Of a stretch of 15,256 nt of DNA, positions 1 through 5,869 are shown piece by piece. The stretch is from Gallionellaceae bacterium (GTDB lineage: Bacteria > Pseudomonadota > Gammaproteobacteria > Burkholderiales > Gallionellaceae), in contig PLYB01000329.1 of assembly GCA_003151655.1 (NCBI GenBank), positions 1 to 15,256 of the forward strand, given 5' to 3'. The notes beneath the pieces are model-generated. The model was not told the origin of the DNA and did no database searches. It was given only the letters and a program-made list of their open reading frames with translations. How positions within the stretch are numbered: position 1 is the stretch's first letter; each line of letters starts with the position of its first letter. Both the position numbers and the translations under genes were made by a program.

Positions 1-81
1 ACGCGTATCTCCGGACAGGACTGTTGTCATACCTCAAAATAATGCAGCCCATTAAAAATACAATTTTTTACTTCAATGCTC

Positions 82-114
82 CGCGCACTTCTGAAAAAGC
101 TGTGCGCGTTTTTT
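82..114 (+). terminator. Rho-independent terminator of an upstream gene
   Basis: A 7-bp stem (CGCGCAC at 82-88, GTGCGCG at 102-108) with a 13-base loop is followed directly by six T residues (109-114). This is the usual layout of an intrinsic terminator on the plus strand. It most likely ends a gene lying left of the window; the frame beginning at base 2 stays open to a TAA at 53-55 and could be that gene's tail, but this is too short to identify. The hairpin lies inside the longest open frame leading into the beta-barrel gene, which argues that the barrel gene starts after it, at 153. Confidence 0.65.
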
Positions 115-152
115 CAGCTCATTGTTATTTACAATATTTCGGGCGGCTTAAT

Positions 153-773
153 TTGAAGAAGTTTCTAATGCTCGCATTACTATCAGTCATGCCGGTATCA
201 GTTTTTGCGGATAACTTGTATGGTTCAATCTCTCTTGGGCACGTAAATACTGCTGACCTTACTGGTGATGGGGGAGTTCCCAAAGGAGCGTCAATCCGTT
301 TACTTCTCGGGTTTGATTTCAATCAATATCTTGCCGCTGAAATTGGTTACTCATCGCTATTAACCAATGCCGGTTATTCATCGACCACTTTGACAAATGC
401 CAGCGTCACACTTAATGGACAAGAAATTGCAGCAATTGGAAAATGGCCTATTAATGACTTGGTTACTGTCTTTGGGCGCGTGGGTTACGCATTCATGTCA
501 ACCGTTGGGAATAGTTCACAAAGCAGTACGGGAAGCTCCATTTTAGGATATACATTTTCATCTCCAGGCGGCATTGTCTGGGGACCGGGCATGATATACA
601 AAATCAACAATACATTTGATGTCCGTGCCGGTTACAACATATACGTATTAAGTGGGGCTCTATCAGGAGAGTTTAATAGCACCACCAATGGAATTTCCAC
701 GAGTGGCTTACTTGCTGGCTCGGGAGATATTATTGCAACCGACACCTACATTTCGGCAGCACTTCACTTTTGA
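153..773 (+). CDS. Outer-membrane beta-barrel protein (OmpA-like/OMP_b-brl type)
   Basis: This is probably an outer-membrane beta-barrel protein of 206 residues; its role is unknown. The frame is open from 24, but TTG 153 is preferred. It gives a clean signal peptide, MKKFLMLALLSVMPVSVFA, cleaved before Asp20, it lies beyond the terminator hairpin at 82-114, and a weak purine-rich site (GGGCGG, 141-146) sits six bases upstream. The mature part alternates short polar and hydrophobic stretches and ends in Leu-His-Phe, the C-terminal aromatic signal read by the BAM complex. The gene at 5121-5678 is a paralog: both have a nearly identical signal peptide and a matching core (here IGKWPINDLVTVFGRVGYA, about residues 95-113). 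No partner gene is adjacent. The barrel assignment is fairly sure, the function is not, and the TTG start is an inference. Confidence 0.75.
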   Translation: MKKFLMLALLSVMPVSVFADNLYGSISLGHVNTADLTGDGGVPKGASIRLLLGFDFNQYLAAEIGYSSLLTNAGYSSTTLTNASVTLNGQEIAAIGKWPINDLVTVFGRVGYAFMSTVGNSSQSSTGSSILGYTFSSPGGIVWGPGMIYKINNTFDVRAGYNIYVLSGALSGEFNSTTNGISTSGLLAGSGDIIATDTYISAALHF

Positions 774-1123
774 CTCGGGCCGATGCACTAAGTGGCGTTT
801 ATTCATTTGCCACTATTGTATCAATCCCTCAGTTCGCAGTGCCGCAAGTACGTTTTGGCGGGAGGCAACCCGAGCTAGGTATTCTTTGATTTTTGGAAAT
901 TGATTAAGATTGAAACAAATTCGGCCACTTCAGTTCAAGACAACAAAAAAATAAGCATCACAAATAGAAAACTTTCACCCATCAAGCAAGGAATTTTAGA
1001 TAGCTGAGTTTCAACCAAACTCAGGTGGGCGAAATAGAGTTTCTATGGGGTGTCCTCCGAGTTTAATTTATCACAAAAGCCATTAGGTACATTCTATAGA
1101 TTGTCTTTGTTTATTGTTATTCT
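774..1123. other. Intergenic stretch with no recognisable gene
   Basis: These 350 bases separate the convergent beta-barrel gene and cytochrome b561 gene. They are AT-rich. Open frames here lack a ribosome site and any protein character; the longest, 652-903, merely runs out of the beta-barrel gene in another frame. I see one hairpin (1004-1024) and no clear T-tailed terminator for either convergent gene. Confidence 0.6.
1004..1024. repeat. Perfect 8-bp hairpin between convergent genes
   Basis: CTGAGTTT (1004-1011) and AAACTCAG (1017-1024) form a perfect 8-bp stem with a five-base loop. It lies between two genes that converge, where a bidirectional terminator or 3'-end stabiliser would be expected. 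Neither side is followed by a T-tract, so it is not a standard intrinsic terminator. Confidence 0.4.
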
Positions 1124-1684
1124 TTAGTCTCGCCTCAGCCTCGGCACCATCAAGCTTAGCGTGTTGTCGCATTTAAAGTAGTGATGAAACAGCGCTGCCG
1201 CAGCGTGTAGCCCGATCAGAAAATAGCCGAGCGTAGCGACTGGCTCGTGAATATTCTTAAACAACATCGACAGGTCTTTATCTTTGTCGATCAGCGCTGG
1301 CAAGTGGATGCCCCAAAATGGAATGACTCCACCTTTCGCACTTACTGTCAGCCAACCGAATATTGGTAAACAAATCATCAGTGCATATAGCGCCCAATGC
1401 ACAAATTTGGATAGCGCTATTTGCGATGTGGAAAGCGGCGGATTAACTTCTGGCGCTGTACCCCGTGTCCTGGCAACCAGTCGCACCCATACCAATAAGA
1501 ACACGGTCATCCCCAGCATGTAGTGCCACTCAGCCATTACTTCGCGTGCATGACTGCCGCGAGGGTACATGCCCTTCAAATTCATCGTTGCGTAGGCCGC
1601 GACGATCAGCAGCAGCATCAGCCAGTGTAGCGCTACGGCTAGCGAGCTATAACCGACTTCCGTATTGTTAAGTTTTTTGTTCAT
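1124..1684 (-). CDS. cybB: Cytochrome b561 (CybB family), di-haem membrane protein
   Basis: This is an integral inner-membrane di-haem b cytochrome of 186 residues, the usual CybB length. Members of the family pass electrons between quinones and an oxidant; E. coli CybB is a superoxide:quinone oxidoreductase. The start is ATG 1684, with AGGAG five bases upstream (1690-1694); the frame continues upstream but without a better site. Four hydrophobic segments lie at about residues 15-35, 53-70, 93-113 and 149-168. His20, His54, His146 and His160 have the same spacing (34 and 14) as the four haem ligands I recall for E. coli CybB (His13, 47, 137, 151). Typical contexts VALHW, EWHYMLG and KFVHW are present. 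The gene stands 117 bases downstream of the hydrolase lipoprotein on the same strand and may be transcribed alone or by read-through. The family call is secure, the electron partner unknown. Confidence 0.93.
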   Translation of the reverse strand: MNKKLNNTEVGYSSLAVALHWLMLLLIVAAYATMNLKGMYPRGSHAREVMAEWHYMLGMTVFLLVWVRLVARTRGTAPEVNPPLSTSQIALSKFVHWALYALMICLPIFGWLTVSAKGGVIPFWGIHLPALIDKDKDLSMLFKNIHEPVATLGYFLIGLHAAAALFHHYFKCDNTLSLMVPRLRRD

Positions 1685-1801
1685 TGATTCTCCTGAGTGG
1701 GTAAACATGAACAAATCAACAGGTTGACCCATGGCAGGGCAAGGACGCAATTTCAAGGTTACCCCGACCTAAGTTACAACCTTCACCTGGAATCATGCTG
1801 T

Positions 1802-3031
1802 TTATTTTTCTTTCAGCTGCCCGATATTGTATAGCCAAGGTTGTGAATAATTTCTTAACCAATCCTTCGCTAAATTATCATTTTTGACATGTGCATTAAG
1901 GAACGCTGTTGAAATTTGTGCAATGGCAACTTCCATCATCGCACGCTGAGTCGGCCCGGCAGGTGGTCGTTTGGCAGGCATCGGGGAATTATTGCTGTCA
2001 CTACCGGATGATTTTTTTCCATTGCGACCACCGCGCCCTCTGCCGGAACTTTTATTCGAACTTCCATTTTCAGGACTTTGTGTCCCTTCACCGCGATCAG
2101 GTGCAGATACTTCGTAAGTTTGAACACTGTCTCCGATAACAGCGTGAGATGCTCCAGCCAGTAACAATAAGTATTTATTTCCCTCCGGCATGTATTGAAA
2201 TGGAGCTTGGTGCAGTGTAATTGGAACAGCTCCGCGAGTGTCATCATCAGCATCTCCAGTAATAGACAAGACGGGAAGATTAATTTTTTGGTATCTAGAA
2301 TTAAATGCAGAACCGGAAAAATCAGCATATGGACTCAAGGCGATTACACTCGCCACTTTTAGTGACATTCCGGGATTAGTTATACTTGGAACTTCTTCCC
2401 CTGCCGCAATCATTGCAGATCGAGCTCCCAAGTCGAATCCGACAATTGCAACGTGATCAAGATCAATATTATTGAAACTTGTGTCACCAGATATGACGGC
2501 ATGCTTCAAATACTCAATAAATTTCGACAGTGCATTAAGTCGACTTGATACAACTTCGGGCGAAAATCGGTCATGGCGAAGATAAGCAAAATCCCCCTCT
2601 TTTGCGGCGGCTGTTGACATAATTGTTATATCGTCTTGCAGCGGCTGAAACGCAATGACAACATATCCTGACGTTGCCCAAGCATTGCGAATATTTTTTG
2701 CGGCATCGCTGGATTCACCCAGTCCAGGCATGTAGAGAACTAAAGGATATTTCCCTTGTCGCCTAGGTTGCATAATGCTGACTTCAATGGGGCCATTGCC
2801 AATACTCGGTGATAGCTTGGCATTTTCAGTCGCATATTCAATTCCAGAATCGTATCCACGGCTCGCAAATGCTTTAACCGCCAATTCATCAATCTTTTGT
2901 TCAGACTGGGAAACCTTTGACTCTTTAACTCTATGAACAGCATTTGATCCACTGGACGGAGAAGAACATCCCCCCGCAAAGGATACAACAATGACTGTAC
3001 ACGCGAGTAGCGATAGTGTTTTATAACTCAT
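1802..3031 (-). CDS. Lipoprotein with alpha/beta-hydrolase fold and Asp at the nucleophile elbow
   Basis: This exported lipoprotein has 409 residues. The signal sequence ends in a lipobox (Phe-Ala-Gly-Gly-Cys, Cys22). Residues about 80-300 match an alpha/beta-hydrolase of the dienelactone-hydrolase/PAF-acetylhydrolase kind: a core strand then Pro-Gly-Leu-Gly (YPLVLYMPGLG, 95-105), a strand-elbow-helix VAIVGFDLGARSAM (194-207), an acid-loop candidate ITGDAD (257-262, Asp260 or Asp262) and a His candidate GASHAV (293-298, His296). The elbow reads Gly-Phe-Asp-Leu-Gly, so Asp200 replaces the usual Ser or Cys. Between His296 and the C-terminal helix lies a low-complexity Gly/Ser/Asn/Arg/Pro insert (about 311-360). 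The start, ATG 3031, has GGGA eight bases upstream. The next gene upstream ends only 30 bases away, so they probably form one transcript. Substrate and even catalytic activity are unknown. Confidence 0.75.
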   Translation of the reverse strand: MSYKTLSLLACTVIVVSFAGGCSSPSSGSNAVHRVKESKVSQSEQKIDELAVKAFASRGYDSGIEYATENAKLSPSIGNGPIEVSIMQPRRQGKYPLVLYMPGLGESSDAAKNIRNAWATSGYVVIAFQPLQDDITIMSTAAAKEGDFAYLRHDRFSPEVVSSRLNALSKFIEYLKHAVISGDTSFNNIDLDHVAIVGFDLGARSAMIAAGEEVPSITNPGMSLKVASVIALSPYADFSGSAFNSRYQKINLPVLSITGDADDDTRGAVPITLHQAPFQYMPEGNKYLLLLAGASHAVIGDSVQTYEVSAPDRGEGTQSPENGSSNKSSGRGRGGRNGKKSSGSDSNNSPMPAKRPPAGPTQRAMMEVAIAQISTAFLNAHVKNDNLAKDWLRNYSQPWLYNIGQLKEK

Positions 3032-3061
3032 GATGTATTTCCCAGCTTAACTGTTTATAGC

Positions 3062-4123
3062 CTATGGCAATGGCGTTAATCCGTTAGCAACCAATTCCGC
3101 GTTTATGGCTAGCTTGTTTTCATTAATGTTAGCGCCTGAAACCCCTGCCTGATACATAAAGCCAGACCATAGATTACCCGCTCTCAAACCATAAATAATA
3201 TTGCCTAAATTATTATAAGTTCCTGTCTCTCCTGACAAGAGAAGCACGTTAGGCACGATAGCATTTCCCGTTGGCTGATTGCTTAATAATGCAGTAAATA
3301 TCACAGTACCAGTCATTGCCGTTGCGATATTTGCTGAAGTACAAATGCCTGAGGGTAAATTAAAAACGTTGTAGTTATTCCCTCCCAATGTCGGCGTAGG
3401 CGTTATCGGGCTAAATACTCCGCTGGTAGGATCACAGAACGTCGAGCCAACAGTAGGCAATGATGTCAATGCTGTACCGGTAATATCAGTGATGGGGGCG
3501 GCCAAAAGATTAGATTTTGTTCCAAGGAAATATAATGTCGTCGAATAAGTAAAAGTGTAGCGGCCTGAACCTGTCGAATAAATCCCGGGAGCAGGACAAA
3601 CAGCGTTCCCTGTTCCACAAGTTATGGTAGCTCCATCCAAAGTGGTTCTCGTTATGGTTACTGTCACCGCGCTCTCACCGGTAGGCGTAATGGCAATGGT
3701 GCTGCCATCGCCATTATCGACGACTGTTGCGGTGCTGGGACTTAATACCCATCCAGTGGAAGTCAAATCATAAGATGCTCCAACAGTCTGTGCATCCCAT
3801 GTTGCGCTGTTCATCGCACTCCAAATTCCGCTGGCAAGTTGCCTATTTGCATAGGTTGCAGTGTATGTATTGGCACTTGAAGTTACCGCTATCGTAGACT
3901 CGCCTGCAAAAGCTGTGGGTGATGCGGCGCCTAAAAACAACGAACCTAATAACCCACCTGATTGCTGGTCAGCAAGATAGCTAGCAACAGCCGTTGTTGA
4001 GCCAGATGAGGTTGTGGTCGTGTTACTTGGATTCGGTGTGTAGATGCCCAATAGACATCCTGTAAGAGATATTAGCAAAGTTGCTGAGAACAATTTTAAA
4101 ATGACATTTAACAGGATGCGCAT
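3062..4123 (-). CDS. Uncharacterised exported lipoprotein, Ser/Thr/Gly-rich
   Basis: I do not recognise this 353-residue protein. It begins with a lipoprotein signal peptide (hydrophobic residues 3-20, lipobox Leu-Thr-Gly-Cys, Cys23). A Thr/Ser-rich linker (about 30-47) follows, and then a long region rich in Thr, Ser, Gly, Ala and Asn with many alternating beta-type stretches, as in surface-exposed or periplasmic beta-rich proteins. Four further Cys residues (169, 176, 230, 261) could form two disulfides, the first pair being close together. The N-terminal part contains a second hydrophobic Gly/Ala stretch (55-72, LGSLFLGAASPT region). The start, ATG 4123, has only a weak site (GGTAG) upstream. 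It is followed after 30 bases by the hydrolase-like lipoprotein, so the two are likely co-expressed. A surface or adhesin-like role is possible, but nothing in the sequence proves it. Confidence 0.7.
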   Translation of the reverse strand: MRILLNVILKLFSATLLISLTGCLLGIYTPNPSNTTTTSSGSTTAVASYLADQQSGGLLGSLFLGAASPTAFAGESTIAVTSSANTYTATYANRQLASGIWSAMNSATWDAQTVGASYDLTSTGWVLSPSTATVVDNGDGSTIAITPTGESAVTVTITRTTLDGATITCGTGNAVCPAPGIYSTGSGRYTFTYSTTLYFLGTKSNLLAAPITDITGTALTSLPTVGSTFCDPTSGVFSPITPTPTLGGNNYNVFNLPSGICTSANIATAMTGTVIFTALLSNQPTGNAIVPNVLLLSGETGTYNNLGNIIYGLRAGNLWSGFMYQAGVSGANINENKLAINAELVANGLTPLP

Positions 4124-4166
4124 AACGTGCTACCACAGGTTAAGAGTTATTTGAATCACAAAGATA

Positions 4167-4197
4167 GTTATAGCTTTGAACTGGTAACATTTAACAA
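4167..4197 (-). promoter_or_regulatory. Weak candidate promoter for the lipoprotein pair
   Basis: On the minus strand, TTGTTA (4192-4197) and TATAAC (4167-4172) resemble -35 and -10 boxes, about 45 bases before the ATG at 4123. The -10 matches five of six consensus bases, but the 19-base spacer is too long for a strong promoter. Confidence 0.25.
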
Positions 4198-4272
4198 AAA
4201 ATCAAATTTATAATTTCGGTCGCTCGCAAATATTCTGCTCCGCGATATAGACTTAACTCTAATGTATGCAAC

Positions 4273-4395
4273 CTAGAACCGTCTTGCAATAGCAGCCGTA
4301 AAGTCAGAAAGCGGGTCGGCAGGATGAACCTTGTTGCATCCACCTATTGAAATAATAGTCAATACAAATGCAAGCAAAAAAAATATCTTTTTCAA
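4273..4395 (-). CDS. Small lipoprotein, 40 residues, TTG start
   Basis: A short minus-strand reading frame encodes a 40-residue peptide that looks exactly like a lipoprotein precursor. It has Lys2-Lys3, a hydrophobic core (FFLLAFVLTII, 5-15), then a lipobox Ile-Gly-Gly-Cys with Cys20, leaving a 21-residue mature tail with mixed charge (NKVHPADPLSDF and on to Arg-Arg-Phe). The start is TTG 4395, with AGGAT about eight bases upstream; there is no ATG. The stop is TAG at 4273-4275. It lies 149 bases upstream of the unrecognised lipoprotein at 3062-4123, on the same strand. No function can be assigned. It may be a free-standing tiny lipoprotein, or the surviving front end of a longer gene, since a mature part this short is unusual outside entericidin-like or lysis-type lipoproteins. 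The signal-peptide logic is good, expression is unproven. Confidence 0.55.
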   Translation of the reverse strand: MKKIFFLLAFVLTIISIGGCNKVHPADPLSDFTAAIARRF

Positions 4396-4456
4396 CTGGA
4401 CATCCTAACTTCTAATAAAGAATGACCACAGCTTCTTACGGCGGCCATCTCTGCTA

Positions 4457-4486
4457 TATTTAGAATTAGAAATCTTAAGATGACAA
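4457..4486 (-). promoter_or_regulatory. Weak candidate promoter for the small lipoprotein
   Basis: On the minus strand TTGTCA (4481-4486) is a good -35 box (five of six). The hexamer 18 bases downstream, TAAATA (4457-4462), is a poor -10 match. It lies about 60 bases before the TTG start at 4395. This is suggestive only. Confidence 0.2.
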
Positions 4487-4593
4487 AACATATTCGCCCC
4501 CTTACTTTATCTGCCAGAAATCCATCCTTCATATCTTCAAGAATCAATATGCCATAAACAACACGTAAAATAACGATATCGAGTTATGAAAAA

Positions 4594-4872
4594 TTAACTC
4601 ATTACTTCTCCAGTTTTTGCGTTAATCAAAACTTTTGATAATTTTTCTCCAAGTTGGATTTGAACCACATAAACAGGTCTTGCAGAGTCAATCTTATGAC
4701 GATGCAGGACTGAATCGATACGTTGGTCTTTTCCCGTCAACTCACTCACCAAATATATACTTTTTCTTGAAATGCCTTCATTTTCGTTTTGACTAAGGCC
4801 ATCCGTAAATCCAAACAATGCCGTCAAGGCAATAACACCAGCAGCACCTGGAAGTATTATTTTTGTTTCCAT
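4594..4872 (-). CDS. Small exported PepSY-domain protein
   Basis: The product has 92 residues. The start ATG 4872 is fixed by an excellent GGAGG (4878-4882) five bases upstream; an in-frame upstream Met would place that site inside the gene. Residues 4-22 are hydrophobic, with one Lys before them, and serve as a signal peptide or membrane anchor. The rest would be periplasmic. The C-terminal half resembles a PepSY domain: a helical part (SELTGKDQRIDSVL, 43-56), then two beta strands VYVVQIQL and SKVLINAKTGEVM (67-91) with the typical Asn-Ala-Lys-Thr-Gly-Glu ending. PepSY domains are known as protease-inhibiting or signal-modulating modules, and small PepSY proteins often sit near two-component genes and cytochrome b561-like genes. 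Both families occur in this window but not next to it. The function is unknown. Confidence 0.75.
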   Translation of the reverse strand: METKIILPGAAGVIALTALFGFTDGLSQNENEGISRKSIYLVSELTGKDQRIDSVLHRHKIDSARPVYVVQIQLGEKLSKVLINAKTGEVMS

Positions 4873-4989
4873 GCTTGCCTCCAATGAAGCTAGTTGATTC
4901 TTCCTCGATATGCTAGTCAGAATGGTGGTGATTAATCCTATGGTTGCCTCTCAAACAATATCGCGCGGCATCATTCAATTTCTTCCGCC

Positions 4990-5040
4990 GATCGTCAGAT
5001 AAAACCGATTGCAGTTTTTCTGTTGCATCTGATCGTCAGA
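4990..5040. repeat. Direct repeat GATCGTCAGA in the PepSY upstream region
   Basis: The decamer GATCGTCAGA occurs at 4990-4999 and again at 5031-5040. The right copy is embedded in a small inverted repeat, TCTGA-TCG-TCAGA (5028-5040). Both lie in the 248-base gap between the PepSY gene and the beta-barrel gene. A minus-strand frame across them (4913-5035) stays open for about 40 codons and reads like charged helical protein (EKLQSVLSDDRRKKLNDA), but it has no start codon. The repeat could be an operator or the relic of a duplicated segment in a dead gene. Confidence 0.35.
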
Positions 5041-5068
5041 AGTGGGTATACCGGTTATATTAAGAGGC

Positions 5069-5096
5069 AAAAAAGCCGAGATTCCCCCAGCTTTTT
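5069..5096 (-). terminator. Rho-independent terminator after the second beta-barrel gene
   Basis: On the minus strand the sequence AAAAAGCTGGG (from 5096) pairs with CTCGGCTTTTT to give about 11 base pairs including two G-T wobbles, with a five-base loop. It ends in a run of six T residues (5069-5074). It lies about 25 bases after the stop codon at 5121, where a terminator for that gene is expected. This makes the beta-barrel gene a separate transcription unit from the PepSY gene. Confidence 0.75.
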
Positions 5097-5120
5097 CATA
5101 ACAAAAGCTTCGCTACGTAT

Positions 5121-5678
5121 TTAGAACTTAAACATTACACCCAATGAAACATCTGAAGCAGTAATCTGGCTACCAGAAACGGGGTCTGTTCCCATCATAT
5201 TGCCAAGGCTCTCATACTGTAGGCGAAGACCAACCTGCTTATTGAAATTGAAATCTGCACCAACGCCATACATCACACCGGTCTGAACACCACAAACCGT
5301 ACAAGTAGCAACTGCAGCACCTGTTAATTGGTTCATTGCAACGCCGACTTTACCAAATACGTCAAACATGTCATTCAACGGGAAAGTTCCAACGCCAGCT
5401 ACGTAAGTGGTATTGGGCGTGAGTGTATTTCCAGCACCATCAGATGCATTGCCATTTCCGAAATAACCAAGTTCAACCCCCCAGTTTTTGTTGAAATTGT
5501 ATCCGCCATCTATACGGTATCCGCCAGAAGGTTGAGTGGCATTTGCGTTAACCACTGTTGTCAAGTTTCCCAAAGTTAGAGCGCTGTAATCAAGCCCCAA
5601 GAAAAAACCGGCATCGTCTGCAAATGCAGAAACCGACATAACAGATAATAAGGCAACAGCAATTATTTTTTTCTTCAT
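5121..5678 (-). CDS. Outer-membrane beta-barrel protein (OmpA-like/OMP_b-brl type)
   Basis: This 185-residue protein has a signal peptide, MKKKIIAVALLSVMSVSAFA, cleaved before Asp21. The mature chain has alternating beta-strand patterns ending in Met-Phe-Lys-Phe, the C-terminal aromatic signal of outer-membrane barrels. Blocks such as GGYNFNKNWGVELGYFG (58-74) and FPLNDMFDVFGKVGVA (99-114) are typical of eight-stranded OmpA/OmpW-like barrels. ATG 5678 is the start, because AGAGGTG (5685-5691) lies six bases upstream; a GTG three codons earlier overlaps that site. It is a paralog of the gene at 153-773. A Cys-Thr-Val-Cys pair (126-129) lies in what should be a loop or hairpin turn, which is uncommon for such barrels. 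It ends in its own terminator. Its function (porin-like, adhesion or structural) cannot be told. Confidence 0.82.
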   Translation of the reverse strand: MKKKIIAVALLSVMSVSAFADDAGFFLGLDYSALTLGNLTTVVNANATQPSGGYRIDGGYNFNKNWGVELGYFGNGNASDGAGNTLTPNTTYVAGVGTFPLNDMFDVFGKVGVAMNQLTGAAVATCTVCGVQTGVMYGVGADFNFNKQVGLRLQYESLGNMMGTDPVSGSQITASDVSLGVMFKF

Positions 5679-5869
5679 TTTGATCACCTCTAGGCGTTTA
5701 AGATAATTTTAAGAACACAAAATAAATATGTTCCGCTAGGATTTATTATGGTGAATTGGTTGCTAATCACCTATCAGAATTACTTAATATTTCCTTGTTT
5801 TACAAAAGTTAACTGTTGTTTTGATCGCTTTAACATTTTTTTCATATTAAGCAGGTCTTCGTTCTGGAA

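Noticed and set aside
652..903. 83-codon plus-strand frame overlapping the end of the first barrel gene
   Set aside because: It begins inside the barrel gene in another frame, has no ribosome site and its sequence has no protein-like pattern.
1936..2328. 130-codon frame within the hydrolase lipoprotein on the same strand
   Set aside because: It is an alternative frame of the gene at 1802-3031, whose signal peptide, lipobox and hydrolase motifs establish the real frame.
4392..4532. 46-codon minus-strand frame ending in TTGA at the start of the small lipoprotein
   Set aside because: The overlap resembles translational coupling, but there is no ribosome site before its ATG and the composition is not convincing. 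It is probably chance.
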